A stretch of 64,000 nt of DNA from Lantana camara (Eukaryota > Streptophyta > Magnoliopsida > Lamiales > Verbenaceae). The notes under the pieces were generated by a model. That model worked only from the letters and a program-made list of their open reading frames with translations, was not told where the DNA came from and ran no database searches. A program made the position numbers and the translations under genes. This document shows positions 47,185 to 60,399 of the stretch, in pieces. Each line of letters opens with the position of its first letter. Within the stretch, counting starts at the first letter, position 1. The stretch is from positions 38,794,501-38,858,500 of the forward strand of contig CM074865.1 of NCBI GenBank assembly GCA_037501455.1, written 5' to 3'.

Positions 47185-50100
47185 TGTAGCACCCGGGACG
47201 ATAGGCGCCACATCCCCTGCACTATGAGTCTAGTCCACACATGAAATGGATAGTCCAAGCATGAACCGGACTCATAGCGAACGGGAGACAAAATAAAAAC
47301 AACCTTGCTAGGCGGAATCTAACCCCATACCAAATAACTCAAAGAAAAACCAAATGTGCAATGCAGAAGCAATAACATATAATTCATACTTTTCAACAAT
47401 TACTACAAGTCCAACAATTCCAATACATAATTTAAATCCATCATGCATCCTAACAACGGGTTCAGCTAAACATGCAACCTGTCCCGAATCAATAATCAAC
47501 AATGAATCATAGTTGGCACACAGGTCAGGAGTTACAATTATAACATATCAATATGAAATGTGACTCGAGTGTACAAGTGTGACTCGATCAAGAATGCAAT
47601 GACTCGACTCCCGCCTAGCCAAAACCTGCAAGACCTGAGAAGTGGGAAAGAGGGGTCAGTCTCTAGAAGACTGAGTGAGCAGGAGCTATACATATATATA
47701 AAAACATGCACATGCAGGTCATAAATCCCGAGCAAAGTTTTATTTAAAGTTAGTTCCCACGAGGGCAATAAAAGGACTAAGCAATGCTCGGGTTTTACGA
47801 CTAATTCATATTAAATTCATTAAGTTCATAATTCATACATAAACATAATGGCTCGGCGAGTGAGCGTGCATAATCTCCAACCAAACTCCGACCGTGTACG
47901 ACAAATATCATTAATACATTGAATACGTGATCATGCAATATATATAATACACACAAGTCATATAACGTCGTTTGGGCAATCCGTGTCTCGGCCTTCCCGC
48001 ACGGTGCATAACAATCGTAACATAATCATAATCATAAAATAAGTTCCAACCTTCTTCCTCCGGGTGATGGCCGGGTGATCGGCCCGAACCATCCATGCAT
48101 GGACCAAAAGGGTTTCATGACTCCCCTAGTGGCACTCAGTGTCCATTCCTCGCTAACTCCTAACGAGGTCCGGTTACGCCGTTAATATAATTGGAACTAG
48201 TGAAAGGGATCACCGTCGGCCCATGCCTCCCCGGATAGCCTCTAACACCAAGTCCCTGGGCCCTATTGTAAATTCATTCATACATTTCTCGCCAAAACAT
48301 TTGCTTCATACTTAGGATACATACTATAAGAAAACATACCTTACCGTGCAACTCGGCGTATGCTATACACGTACCTCTCCGTGTCATCCTAATCCGTAGC
48401 TAACATGAAGACACACGGTTTGGAGCATAGCCTTGTTGCAAAACCATTTTAAGCTTATATACACCCATACGTATAATTTCAGAAGAATTTACTCAATGAC
48501 TCCACTTTGTAAAAATAACATATATATACATAAGGTTTTAGGCCAAAACTTGTCACATAAGGGTTATAGGGTTTTATACATAACTAGAACGAAAACACCC
48601 TCACCTGGAAGATGACAATACAAGGATACAAGCTAGGCCGTGAGCCTATCGATCACGATATCTCCACCCTGGAGATGAACTGTACAAGAGAAAGACATAA
48701 TGTGTACTCGTGAGAAACGACTCAATATGAAACCAATTAGGACTCACGGCATTAACATGTGGTGTTCGTGAAATGTTATATCATGTTTCAATATAAAATA
48801 GATCATAAGATGTCATGAGTTGATGTGATTCATGTTCATACACACCAATAAAGCCATTTAGACATATACATGTTTTAATCATTCAATTTATAATATATTA
48901 CAATACATGTTAAAAATGCATAAGGATCAATTAGGCATGTATATAATGCATATAAGTCACATAAGGGGTCGAGGAAGTGCAAGAAAGGCGATAGAACGAG
49001 TTTTGGCAAAGTTTAGCAAAAGTTAGGAAAAGTTGACAATTTTCGAAAATGCGCAAGCTGTAGAAAAATGGGTATATCTTGAGTTTGAGAAATTGGAATT
49101 AAGTTTTACTTGTTGGAGGTGAAACTAGACACACAGATGTTTTCAAGGATATGTGGCACGAATCATGATTCAAAGCGAGGTGAAAATGGCGTAGGTTTGA
49201 AGTTTGGGCCAATGCCGAAGTTCGGTGAAGTGGCGACACAATTTTCAAACAATCATAACTCACAATTTAAGAAATATATCGAGTTTATTCCAATTGGAGG
49301 ATGTTCTAGACTTCAAGAGGTTTCCGTGGGTTCAAAAATCAGGTCAATCCGAGTTCGTATGAGGGTAAACGGGACAAAACAATCCCAGTCAGAAAATAGG
49401 AGAGGATCCAAAGTTTCTGCCTCAGATCCACCCCGTGGATTTTTCCAAAAGGAAAAATCCACCCTCGTGGATTTAGGTCAGTGGCGAAAAACACACAACA
49501 AGCAGGGAAAAACTCATGCTAGACCATATAAACATCAAATTAACACACATAGGTAAGTTAAGGTAGCAAGAATTCATGCATTTCAAGCCAATGAATGGTC
49601 CAAAGATGCAACAACTCATGCTAGGAAAGAAGAAAGAACAAGTTCATGCAAAACCTCCAAATTTCATAAATGGTTAAGTCATGATTCTTCAATTAACACT
49701 CAAATCAAGTTCATATATATCATAAATGACATCTTAGGAGCAATATACATACTTCATATTAAAAGATTACTCAAGGAAGCAAGCTAGAATACATCAATTT
49801 CCCCAAACCCTCACTATTCATCCTACATGCCATTTCTAACCCAAAGCTTGGAGAAATCATGCAAACCTTAACTCAAAATGACTACAAGGAGATGTACATC
49901 ACAAATATGGTCTTACCTTTCAATTTGGAGTAGAAATGGTGGAGGTATGAGCTCAAATACCCCAAGGTTTGAATAGTTCCTTCTCCTTCCCCCTTTTCTC
50001 TTCTTTCTCCCTCTTTCTTTCTCTTTTGGCTGAGTTTGGTGAGTGAGAGGGGGTTTGTTTCGGTGGGGGGCTGATATGGGGGGAGAGAGAGAGTGTGCAA

Positions 50101-50672
50101 GTGGGTATAGGTCAATGGTTAGGGTCTAGGTACGTTAGGAGAGGTCCGCGAACGTGAAATAGCTATTATTTGTCATTTTTGGCGCAAGGGGCTTGTTCCG
50201 GTTAAAATTTGGCAAACCAAATAATCTTAGAAAAATATGAGGCTTGTCCCATTGTCTCCGATTCGTCGATCCGGATCCAATGGAGGTGACGGAACTCGAT
50301 TCCGAGTTCCCGAGCTCAAGATATGCTGCCCGGAATACAAGGTGCGCTAAATGCTCTTTAGCCCCCTTTTCGGTTCCGATCACACAAAAGAATCCAAAAC
50401 GCACACATACGAGAATAAAATCATGCAACGAGCATATAAACATAATCAGAAGTCACATAATTCACTCATGCTAAGTTTCCATGAAAAACAGAATTCGAAT
50501 CAAATAGAAACGGTATCAAACATAAACACACATGCTTAAACGTCTCAAGAATTCACAATCAATTAATAAAATCAATAAAAGAAATAATATTGAAGCATAT
50601 ATCATTAATTAAATTGCGCACATTGGTAACAAATACGTCATGCTCAAACCTCTGAAAAACTGGGGCGTTACA
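47185..50672 (-). mobile_element. Solo Gypsy LTR (3488 bp) in the integrase gene
   Basis: On the minus strand it starts TGTAACGCCCCAG and ends GGGTGCTACA. CTCTA flanks both sides (47180-47184 and 50673-50677). It interrupts integrase between EDMLR and the FQDKW region. It has a related but different sequence from its host, and carries ATCCACGGGGTGGAT and AAATCCAC...GTGGATTT inverted repeats at 49425-49475. Confidence 0.85.
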
Positions 50673-51240
50673 CTCTAAGCATATCTTCCAAGTACTGAAT
50701 CAACCTTTCAGATTGACCGTCCGTCTGAGGATGCGAAGCTGTGCTAAACTTGAGCCTAGTACCCAAACATCTCTGAAGATTCTGCCAGAAAATCGAAGTA
50801 AACCGTGGATCTCTGTCCGAAACAATACTAGCCGGAACCCCATGTAACCTTACAATCTCCCGAACATACAACTCAGCTAGTTTTGGTACCTTCACGGACA
50901 TTCTAACCTTGAGAAAATTGGCGGACTTAGTCAATCTATCGACAATTACCAATATTCCATCAAACCCTCCTTTAACTCTAGGCAAGCCGGATACGAAGTC
51001 TATAGTCACTTGCTCCCACTTCCACTCGGGAATAGGAAGCGGTTGGAGAGTTCCTCCGGGTTTCTGGTGTTCTGCCTTCACCTTTTGACACTTTAGACAT
51101 CGCTTCACAAACTTCGTGAAGTCCCTTTTCATGCCATTCCACCAGAATTTCTCTCTCAGGTCCCGATACATCTTAGTACCTCCCATATGAATCGAGTACC
51201 TCGACCGATGTGCCTCCTCAAGTATAATCCTCTTGAGCTA
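50673..51240 (-). pseudogene. Gypsy integrase, zinc-binding and catalytic core
   Basis: HRSRYSIH and CLKCQ form the HHCC zinc site. [16 protein letters not shown] and GQSERLIQ supply the D, D and E catalytic positions, all present. It is separated from the RNase H part by an in-frame TAG (51238-51240) and cut downstream by the solo LTR. Confidence 0.85.
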
Positions 51241-52231
51241 TTCTGGGACACATATTCTCACTTCATACCTCAACAAACCGAAGTCATCGAATCCAAACTT
51301 AGAATTCGGGTCATCTCTCGAACAAGTTGCTAACTTCTGAATCTCTGCATCCGAGGCTTGAGCTTCTAGCAACTGCTGTCTTAAATCTGGTATTACCGTA
51401 AGATTAGTTAACCAAGTCCCTGAAATCAAGATCTCTGAACCCGAACTTGAAGAACCTGTTTCCAAACTAGCCACACTCGCCTTTCTACTCAAGGCATCGG
51501 CTACCACATTTGCTTTACCCGGATGGTACTGAATGGTGCAATCATAATCCTCTAGCAATTCAATCCAATGCCTCTGTCTTACATTTAAATCCTTCTGAGA
51601 GAAAAGATACTTGAGGCTTTGGTGATCCGTAAACACTTCGAAAGTTGCACCGTAAAGATGGTGTCGCCACTTCTTCAAAGCAAACACAACGGCAGCCAAT
51701 TCAAGGTCATGGGTAGGGTAATTCTTCTCATGCTCCTTCAAATTCCTTGAAGCATAAGCTACCACTCTACCATTTTGCATTAGAAAGCATCTGAGACCCT
51801 CTTTGGAAGCATCCGTATAAACTGCATAACCTTCGGTACCTTCGGGTAGGGTAAGAATCGGTGCAGAAGTTAAATTCACCTTCAAAGTCTGAAAACTCGC
51901 CTCACACTTATCATCCCATTCAAATTTCACTTCTTTCTTAGTTAGACGAGTCATCGGAGCAGCAATCTTAGAAAAATCCTTAACAAACCTTCGGTAGTAA
52001 CTGGCCAATCCAAGAAAACTTCTGATTTCTGAAACATTTCTCGGCCTTTCCCATCGAACTACACACTCAACCTTAGAAGGATCCACTTCAATTCCGTTAC
52101 CCGAAATAATATGGCTAAGAAACATAACCCTGTCAATCCAAAATTCACACTTACTGAACTTTGCAAATAACTTGTGTTCCCTCAAGGTTTCCAAAACAAT
52201 CTGAAGGTGTTGCGCATGCTCTTTAGCCGAC
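51241..52231 (-). pseudogene. Gypsy RT C-terminal part and RNase H
   Basis: From about 52194: [30 protein letters not shown], then the RNase H segment ([42 protein letters not shown]) and [15 protein letters not shown]. The frame is not joined to the RT start upstream because the catalytic middle of RT is deleted. Confidence 0.85.
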
Positions 52232-54334
52232 TTAGACCCAGTCTCGTATTACCCATATAACATCGAATTCAAAATACCCATATCTCGTATTAAACCCAGT
52301 CTTCGGAATATCCACCTCCCTAATTCGCCGCTGATAGTAACCCTGCCTCAAATCCAACTTGGAGTAAACTTTAGAACCCTGCAGAATATCGAACAACTCC
52401 TCGATGTGAGGCAAAGGGTATTTGTTCTTCACGGTCATCCTATTTAACTCACGGTAATCTATGCACATCCGTAGCGTTCCATCTTCCTTCTTTACAAATA
52501 GAACGGGAGCACCCCACGGAGAAGTGTTCGGACTAGTGTACCCGCAAGCCAAAAGTTCATCAAGCTGCGCCTTTAACTCCTTTAACTCAACAGGAGCCAT
52601 TCTATAGGGAGTCTTCGAAAAAGACTCTGCTCTGGGATGAAGGTCGATTACAAATTCGATGTCCCTATCGGGTGGCAAAGAACCCAATGTCTCAGGGAAA
52701 ACATCGGTATACTCTTGCACGACCTCCGTCTCCTCAAGTTTGGCCTGATCCTTAGGTCTATTCAAAAGATAGGCCACAAAACCTGTTGCACCGTCCCGGA
52801 TCAGTTTACTCGCCTCAAAAAAAGAAATAGACGGGCTTGACTTCACCTTCTCGCCCTTAAAAACCACTGAACCAAAGGAAACTTTCTTCTCCCGACAATC
52901 CATCTGAGCCCCATGTTCAAATAACCAATCCATTCCAAGGATTACATTATATCTTTGCATCGGCATCTCAATCAAATCAGCAAGGAAAACCTGATCTTCA
53001 AAGCTTACCGGACAACCCCGAAATACCCTGCAAGTAATCAAACTACCACCAAGGGGAGAACTAACCACGTAATCATACGCACATAAAGAAACAGGCAAGG
53101 ACATGGAAGCAGCAATATCCCGGGAAATAAAGGAATGAGTAGCCCCGGGATCAAACAATGCATGTAATGTAGTGCCATGAATGCTAATGGTACCTTCAAT
53201 CACGGCATTAGGATCAATATCGGTGGCTTCCTCCTCTTCACCCCCGAGTGCATAAGCCCTAGCTTGAACAACGGGCCTCTGATTGCCTCCCGTAGCATGT
53301 ACCGGTCTCTTCTTCGGACAAGTACTCAACATATGGTCCGTCGCCCCACACCCATAACACCTCTTGTGTAATTTAAAACAATTTTCCACCCGGTGATTAC
53401 CTTGGCAATGTAAGCATTGAACTTTAGGTGGAGCCGGAAGTGCCAAGGGTCGATTAGGTTGGTTCGGTTGATTGGGTCCCGCGGGTCGGGGTTGCTTGTT
53501 TTGAGGCTTGGCTTGTTGAAAAGTTTGGAATGCCGGCCTCTTCCCGAACTTGTTGAAATTCCCCGAGCTAGACCCTTGCCCGGTATGTGAAGTCTTCCTC
53601 CTCAAGACCACTCTATCCTCAGCCCTCAAAGCCTTATCAGTCACTTTTCCCCAAGTGCTTGTGTTGGAAGCCTCCAAAGCGTCCTTCATATCCTCTCGAA
53701 GACCCTGAAGGAATTGTGAGGCCTTTACTTCATCATCATTAGCAATATTCGGGGCATAACGGGAGAGCCTCTCAAACTCATTGATATACTCAGTCACGGA
53801 CATGCTCCTTTGCTTAAGATCCATAAATTCCCTCAAACGCCGGTTCCTTATAGCTTTGGGAATATATTTGTTCTTGAATTCCCGAACAAATACCTCCCAT
53901 GTGATCTCCTCTCCTGAAGCTTCCAACTTTCCTTGCATGCTCGACCACCAATTGTAGGCTTGGCCCTGGATCATGGTAAGTGTACATTGCAGTTTCTCCA
54001 TATCTCCACAAGGTATAAGGCCCCAAATTCGATTGGTCTGAACCAACCATTCCTCCGCTTGCACGTCATTTCCACCCACGAAAACCGGTGGATTTTGGTT
54101 CTTGAACTCCCGGAGAGTAGCTGTAATTAGATTTCCTCCATGATTTCCAGCTGGAGGTGCATTATTCCTTTCCTGAGCCCTTTGTTCCAAATATACCGCA
54201 AACCTCTCCATGAAATTGCCCGGATCCATTTGGGGTGGTGGTGGCGGATTGTTATTTTCATGTTGTGGAGAATGATCCCGGTGGTGACGGTGTTCCGGAG
54301 ATCTTTCTCGGTAGTGGTGTCTTCGTGGAGGCAT
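52232..54334 (-). pseudogene. Gypsy gag, protease and RT N-terminal part
   Basis: Start chosen at MPPRRHH (54334), the usual Tekay-type gag start, rather than the upstream ATG. Gag ([24 protein letters not shown]) is followed by two zinc knuckles ([27 protein letters not shown]). The protease reads [11 protein letters not shown], with P for the expected S of the D-S/T-G-A site. RT proceeds through [24 protein letters not shown] and [12 protein letters not shown], then runs into a short out-of-place sequence and stops. The catalytic FIDD segment is missing. Confidence 0.85.
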
Positions 54335-54510
54335 GTTCTGTAAAATCAAGGAATTACAATTCATATGCGTGAGGGTCAGTACATGTTCATGTGCACTATT
54401 AACATAGAATAACCAAATAGCCACATAAACGAACATAACCACGTTGTCCTAAGCCGTACGACCTAGACTCACCCGACTCGACTCTAGAGCTCCGGCATTG
54501 CAACCGAGAA

Positions 54511-54521
54511 CTCTGATACCA
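54511..54521 (-). other. Gypsy primer-binding site
   Basis: The minus strand reads TGGTATCAGAG, for initiator tRNA-Met, 8 bases beyond the 5' LTR end at 54530. Confidence 0.8.
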
Positions 54522-54529
54522 CTGTAAGA

Positions 54530-56078
54530 TGTAGCGCCCGGAACGGTGGGCCACCACATCCCCCGCACCTAAACCCGAACCCACATATGAAATGGATTTC
54601 CATACATGAGCCCAAGTCTAAGCAAACGGGAACGTACACTCACACGCTAGACTAAGCGGGGCTAAAACTCGGACAGAGTGCGCAAAACAAACAAACAAGA
54701 ATGCGCAAGCAATAACTTAAGGATCGAAAAGAGCTCTAAACTAACATTTACATCATATACAATGGCCTCACGACCCAAAAACAGGTCAAGTATATACATC
54801 AAGGGTTCATAATCCTTCAAAATATAATTCTAATATCAAATACATAAGATCAGTGTCCAAAAGCAGGCATTATGAATGCAACTCGACCTAGACACACACG
54901 TACAAGACCACAACTCGCACTTCCCCGCCTAGCTCGAAACAACCTGCACTGAAGGTGGGAAAAGAGAGGGGGTCAGTCAACAACTCGACTAAGTGAGGTG
55001 GCTAAACGCACACCCACACCTAAATATATATAAAGCAGAGCATATAACAAATGTGATAGCCATGAATCGAGACTAGGGTTTTACATACCAAAACCATTTT
55101 TAAAGATAGCATATAATATAAGAGAAAACCTATCTCGATCCATGATCTATCGAATATAACATAACATAAACATAAGCCCGGTGAGAACGGACTATCCCAA
55201 ACTCCTCCATACATAAACTGAAAGCGTAAATCATAAATCGATCCAACCCCAACAACATGGTGATCGAGAATCAAACCCTTTCCACCTACTTACGTATGTA
55301 CGAGGGGTAGCTAACCCACAACGTACTCGGAGTATCACGCCTCATCAACCTCCAAGAATCGCGCGTAACACTACGAATGGGAATCATGCACAGGCTTAAC
55401 CTGACGGCCCTTGCCGTCCCGGGCGTCCTTACCCACAATTCCCGGGGCCCCAAGATACCTTACCAAATACCAATTCCCATCTTTCAGGGCATACTCATTC
55501 AAACATAACGTAAACAAATTCAAAATCTTAGCTTACATATGTGCATATTTATACCATTTTCATAAACGTAAAACTTATTCACAAGATCATAACATAGGTT
55601 AAGCACTCATATTTAATATATATATATTCGTATACGGGGTGAGAAAACCACACATATTCGGCCATAGGTCATTTAACTAGTACAAAAGATCCTAACCTCA
55701 CCTTATAACAAAAGAAGGGTGGATCAAGGCAAAACGAACAAAGAGACACCTAAACTTCGGGCTCGGCAACGTCCAGAAGGGGCTCTGAAACAAAAGAACA
55801 TAAAACCCGAGACTTAGACTCAAATATGAACCAATTAGACGCTCGGCAATGCTCATGCATGAAATGGATGATATTTAAGTGCATATACGTATCACTTAAA
55901 GCATATAAATTCATAACTTGGAACCTTATATCAAATCGAACCACAAATAATTCAAATTAATCATAATAGTTCAAACAAGGCATAAAAATTCAAATTCATA
56001 CATGAACAAAGTACACGGCAAGAACGAAACATGAAAGTAGTAACTTAACACTCAAAAAGGGCATACAAAGGTATTTCG
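54530..56078 (-). repeat. Gypsy 5' LTR, visible part
   Basis: It begins on the plus strand TGTAGCGCCCGG and matches 41542 to about 43095. It is cut at ATTTCG (56073-56078) by the Copia element. The rest lies right of the window. Confidence 0.85.
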
Positions 56079-58038
56079 TGTTAGGAATAGTGCCCTAGAA
56101 AGCCGATTCGACGTAATCTACTTTGGGACTTTTCTTGTATCACAGACAATCTTTGAATAATATACGATTGATCATAGGCAAACACTTCTTTATATGCCAA
56201 TACGTGTTTTGAGTGTTTCCATTATGTGTGCATGTATGAGAACTCCCCTAATCCTGATGACTTTAGGACTCTACCATTTAGGTGAAATGGTTCATGAAAC
56301 GAGCCCTGTATCACATAAGTCATGATTAGTAAAATACTCCAAGCCGATGAGTCCTACAGACAGTGGGAGTGTCAACCTGACTCCTCTAAGGCTTGCTTGT
56401 GGGATCACGCCCTTAAGAAGGACCACCTTGTTTCATGGAGGTGCAAAGTGTATAGTTGATACGTGCGTGATACATGAGGGTGCTTACTTTAATAAGTAAG
56501 TTCACTGAGGTGCCCCGTGTGAGAACATTCCTAAATGGGAAAGGAAGTTTCTATTTCAGGAAATGGAAACTTCCAGATTAGGAAATATCTCACGAGTCAT
56601 TGATGTGTTTAATTGATCCTTAGACTTGAGGTTCCTTGTCACTTTATGGATTAACTCTGTAGTCTTTGGTATAAGCTTTAAAGGGTGTCGCCTTAGACAA
56701 CTGATTCAAGGCTTATGCTGGGGCTGCACAAGTGATTCATGAAAGTGAATGAGAATCAAGAAAGGACCTACACTTGCATATGCAAGGTGATCTCTTATTG
56801 TGTAAGTCATTCATATGCCATATGGAGTCCTTGGCCAAGGCAGTAGATCAAGACATCAAGAAAAGGGTTTCTTGGATTGAGATCAAATGGATATGAAATG
56901 CACTTAGCTTTAAGACCAGATTATTAGGGTTCTGATTAATCCCTTGCCCTAGATCTTGGTTGAGAGATAGTAAGTAGGAGGATTGTATCTCACATGAATC
57001 AATGACTTAAAGGTTCTGTCGAATCTGAACATTCCAATTCAGCTAGGGGTTAAACACCTGTTGCTAGACTATGGTCGTTTAATCTGTGGACTGATTAATT
57101 AATTAGTGAATTAATTAATTAGGGTCACTGCTAATTGAATTGAGAACCTAGAGGGTCACATACAACAACTTGGTTACATGAGTTGAGGCTTGAAATTGAT
57201 TAAACGAGTTAATCGGGCCAAGAGGGTTCCACACGTGTGAATTCACACGTGTGGCTCACGTGAGTGACACGTGTCACTGTGACACGTGTCACACACGTGT
57301 GTATATATATATATATTATATATATATATTAAATAATTAATTAGTTAATTATTTAATAGACTTTGGTTTAATTTTGAATTAAAAGGAAAGTCTAATTTTG
57401 GAGAAAATAATCTAGTTAATTAATTATGAATTAATTAATTAGATAAAATAAGTTATTTATTTTATAATAAATAAAGTATAAAATTATCCAAAAATAGTTT
57501 GGATATTTTTAAGCTCTCTTAAAAGTTGACTAGAAGTAGAATTCAAAGTCAAAGTTGGAAAATACTTGATGATCAAGTAATAGGAGAGAGAGGAACCAAA
57601 TCCTAGTCCAATAAGGACTAGGTTCGGCCGTCCCTCCCCTTTCCTATATATAGGGGAGCTCATGCTCCCCTTTAGAGCTAATTGACAATTCTTGGTTCAT
57701 GTGTTGAACACCTTCCTTTCTCCAAGATTAAATTAAACCCTAGGTTAAGCCTAAACACTAACTAGAGAACTAGCATCCTTACTAGTTAGATTGTGATCAA
57801 GTTGGTGGACTTTCTCTAGAGGCTTCAAGTTAGAAGTTTGAAGATTCGAGCTTTACCAAGGAGAGGGGATCAAGCCGCGAGAAGAGCGTTCTTGGGTGGC
57901 TTGAAACGCTTCAAGAAAGAATAAAAGAAAAGTAAGTTTTCTATCTTTACGAATTTGGTTACACGATTGCGAGTTCAAGGTCCTTTTGTTGGGAAAATTT
58001 TTTAAATTCCGCTGCTTTCTGATTCGTGTTTTCCAACA
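56079..58038 (+). repeat. Copia 5' LTR (1960 bp)
   Basis: It starts TGTTAGGAATAGTG and ends TTTTCCAACA, two bases before the PBS. It lacks the 327-bp segment seen in the solo copy at 45494-45820. The junction falls in TCAAG. Confidence 0.9.
57232..57299 (+). promoter_or_regulatory. Six-fold G-box array, young Copia LTR
   Basis: CACGTG hexamers start at 57232, 57246, 57257, 57268, 57283 and 57294, with the same spacings (14, 11, 11, 15, 11) as the solo LTR copy. A TA repeat follows. Conserved despite substitutions in the spacers. Confidence 0.7.
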
Positions 58039-58040
58039 AG

Positions 58041-58054
58041 TGGTATCAGAGCCA
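58041..58054 (+). other. Copia primer-binding site
   Basis: TGGTATCAGAGCCA, complementary to initiator tRNA-Met, two bases after the LTR. Confidence 0.85.
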
Positions 58055-58311
58055 CCTCGTTAATCGTGTTTCTGATTCGTCTCAATTATACTGAATTTGG
58101 TAGAAATTCTTAGGCTTGATGCGATTGAGTATTTGTAATTGTTTTAGAAAGCCTGAATTACGAAACTGTAATTTTTCCTGAAAGTTTCTGAAAATTGGTT
58201 TTATAAAATTTAATTTTTGAAAAACAATTTTAGATTTGAAACTGTATAAACTGCTTTTGGATTTCTTGGATTGGTTTTGCTTTTGAACGAAAACACGAAA
58301 CGAAAGCCCGG

Positions 58312-58655
58312 ATCACGATGAACACGCGAAACCCCGCGCGCGAAGGAGTCGCGCCCGCGGGCTTCGCGCGCCACCCTCCCGCAACCGCGCGGGAGGCCCT
58401 CCCGGGCGCGCCTAGGCGTGCCCGCCCATAACCGCCCAGGGCTGGCCGGGACAGACCGGCCAGCCACCCACACGCCGTCCGCCCAGGCTAGGCGAGAATC
58501 CCGCAAGGCGTGCGAGATTGCTCGCCCAGGCCGCCCGCCTCCCAGCCGAGAAGGCTGCGCGCATCGGCGCGCAGCGTGCGCACTCGAGCGGCCTAGGCCG
58601 CGCGCTGTGCGCGCCTGTCGCGCGCGCGCCCACGCGCGTGATGTGCGTGGCTCTT
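58312..58655. other. GC-rich, CpG-rich block in the Copia leader
   Basis: About 340 bases of almost pure G and C with many GCGC and CGCG runs, in strongly AT-rich surroundings. Frames on both strands (minus 58210-58680, plus 58418-58702) give only R/A/G/P-rich translations expected from composition. Confidence 0.8.
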
Positions 58656-59786
58656 TCGGCCTTTTTCGTGTTTCGTGCAATCTAGTCCCAATTTTATTTT
58701 AATTTTAAAATTTTATTTTTGAATATTTATTTTAATTTTTTGAATAAAACTTAAAATTGGGATTTTTGAGAAATTGAAACGGTTTATATTTTGGGAAAAT
58801 GCATCTTGATAAAATTATTAATTTTTCAGAAATTAATTAGAATTTTATTTGTTTTGGTAATTTGGGATTTATTGAAAACTTTTATAAACAAGACTCGCAT
58901 CAAGTCGTGTTTTAAGCTATTAGAGCTTAAAGCGAGAATTTTAATTTATTGGTTAAATTTAAATTCTTGCAAAAGCATGTTAGGTGATCATGGGTTTAGA
59001 TCTATGTGTGGTTTTAATTTATGCACATGGATGGTTTAAATTGGGGTTGGAGCCCTATAGTTGCGTTTTTCAATTGAGGTTGGAGCCTCACTTATGTGCG
59101 TACTGTTATGTGATTTATTATGTGGCTTTCCATATTACTGTTTTTGAGGCCGGGGTATGCCCCGTGTAATTGTCTAAGGCCAATATGAAGATTGAGCCTT
59201 ATTACTTTATGTCTTTTTCTTTTTATTGTAATTTGAGAGTAGAGATAGGTGGTGAGGTTTTATTTTCATTTTGGAGACAATGCACCCATGGAGTAAGATG
59301 GACCACATTCAAGTAACAAGGAGGCCATAAGTGAAGACCCCTCAAAATGTTAGGGAGGGGAATCTCAATTGTTAAATGTAATAGAGATAGGGCTCGTATT
59401 TTGTTACCGCTTTCCCTTATGTGATTTAAACTGTTTATGTGGCATGTATGTTAGAACTTGTGACTGTGGAGTGGCTCCCACATATCACGCATAAGATAGG
59501 TAGAACCCATGATCATTACATGTTAGTATCATGCTAGGACATGTTATCTGTTTATGTGCTTGTTTGAAATGCATTTAAGTGTACTTGCATTAATCAAGAC
59601 TAATAAAATTGGATAACATATATGTTGGTGAGGTCGAACCGGACAACTCTCCGGTTGATTCGAAAATTCCCATTAAATATTAAGCTAATTTCGAACAAAT
59701 AGGTGTTTAATTCGAGATGCAAGTTTTGAATTAAATTCCTAGCATTCCATCAATAGGTTTTAAGTTTAGTAAGTAAAGCTAGTTAT

Positions 59787-60108
59787 TGTCCGCGAGTCGT
59801 GGGATAGCTAGTGGAGCTTATTAGTTCTTAGTTACCTAATTAATCATTTTAAATGATCAATATTTCGTGGTCAATTTTAGCAAGGGCGATGTCCGCGAGT
59901 CGTGGGTCGTTCGAACTAAGTTTTGGTCATGATCTTATGATTGATGGGTCTAGCTTAACGCCTAAGTAAATATGGATGTCGCACGAGTCGTGGGTCCATA
60001 TTGAAAGATAGGTGATGCAAAAACAATTACTAAGAGTTCTAAAGGTGTTAGAATTGGTAAGTTGTACCTACCTAGGGTTCTTACTTAGAATGTCCGCGAG
60101 TCGTGGGT
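59787..60108. repeat. Four dispersed copies of TGTCCGCGAGTCGTGGGT
   Basis: Copies start at 59787, 59890, 59977 (variant TGTCGCACGAGTCGTGGGT) and 60091. The sequence between them is unrelated, so this is not a simple tandem array. Confidence 0.8.
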
Positions 60109-60399
60109 TTGAGGTAAAATGCTTGGGATCTTAGTACCCATTGGGGAACGTGTTCCTCTTAGATCTTTGGGAATTATAGATCTTTGAAAAACAGTGGGAG
60201 CTACATTAGATTAAAGACCTTATCTTTTGTATATCGTTATAATTCAGCATGCTCACCTAGTTCTCTGCTTAGCATTTAGGTTGTAGTTCTGTGATTCTCT
60301 ACAATATGAAATGCAAACCCATTCGTATCCATCCTTAAGTCAAAAGAGTTGACTAAGTCCTAACTAACTCTAAATTGGCGTTGGATCCTAAAATTCGTT

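Larger units (their letters stand above)
58055..60399 (+). other. Copia untranslated leader
   Basis: More than 2 kb between the PBS and the first pol-like sequence. Apart from the GC block and 18-bp repeats no gag is recognisable. The repeated phrase TTGGAGCC near 59046 and 59089 hints at further local duplication. Confidence 0.45.

Noticed and set aside
58210..58680. 156-codon minus-strand frame over the GC-rich block (and overlapping plus-strand frames)
   Set aside because: The translation is R/A/G/P-rich on both strands, as expected of any GC-rich sequence without stops. There is no domain and it lies in a retroelement leader.
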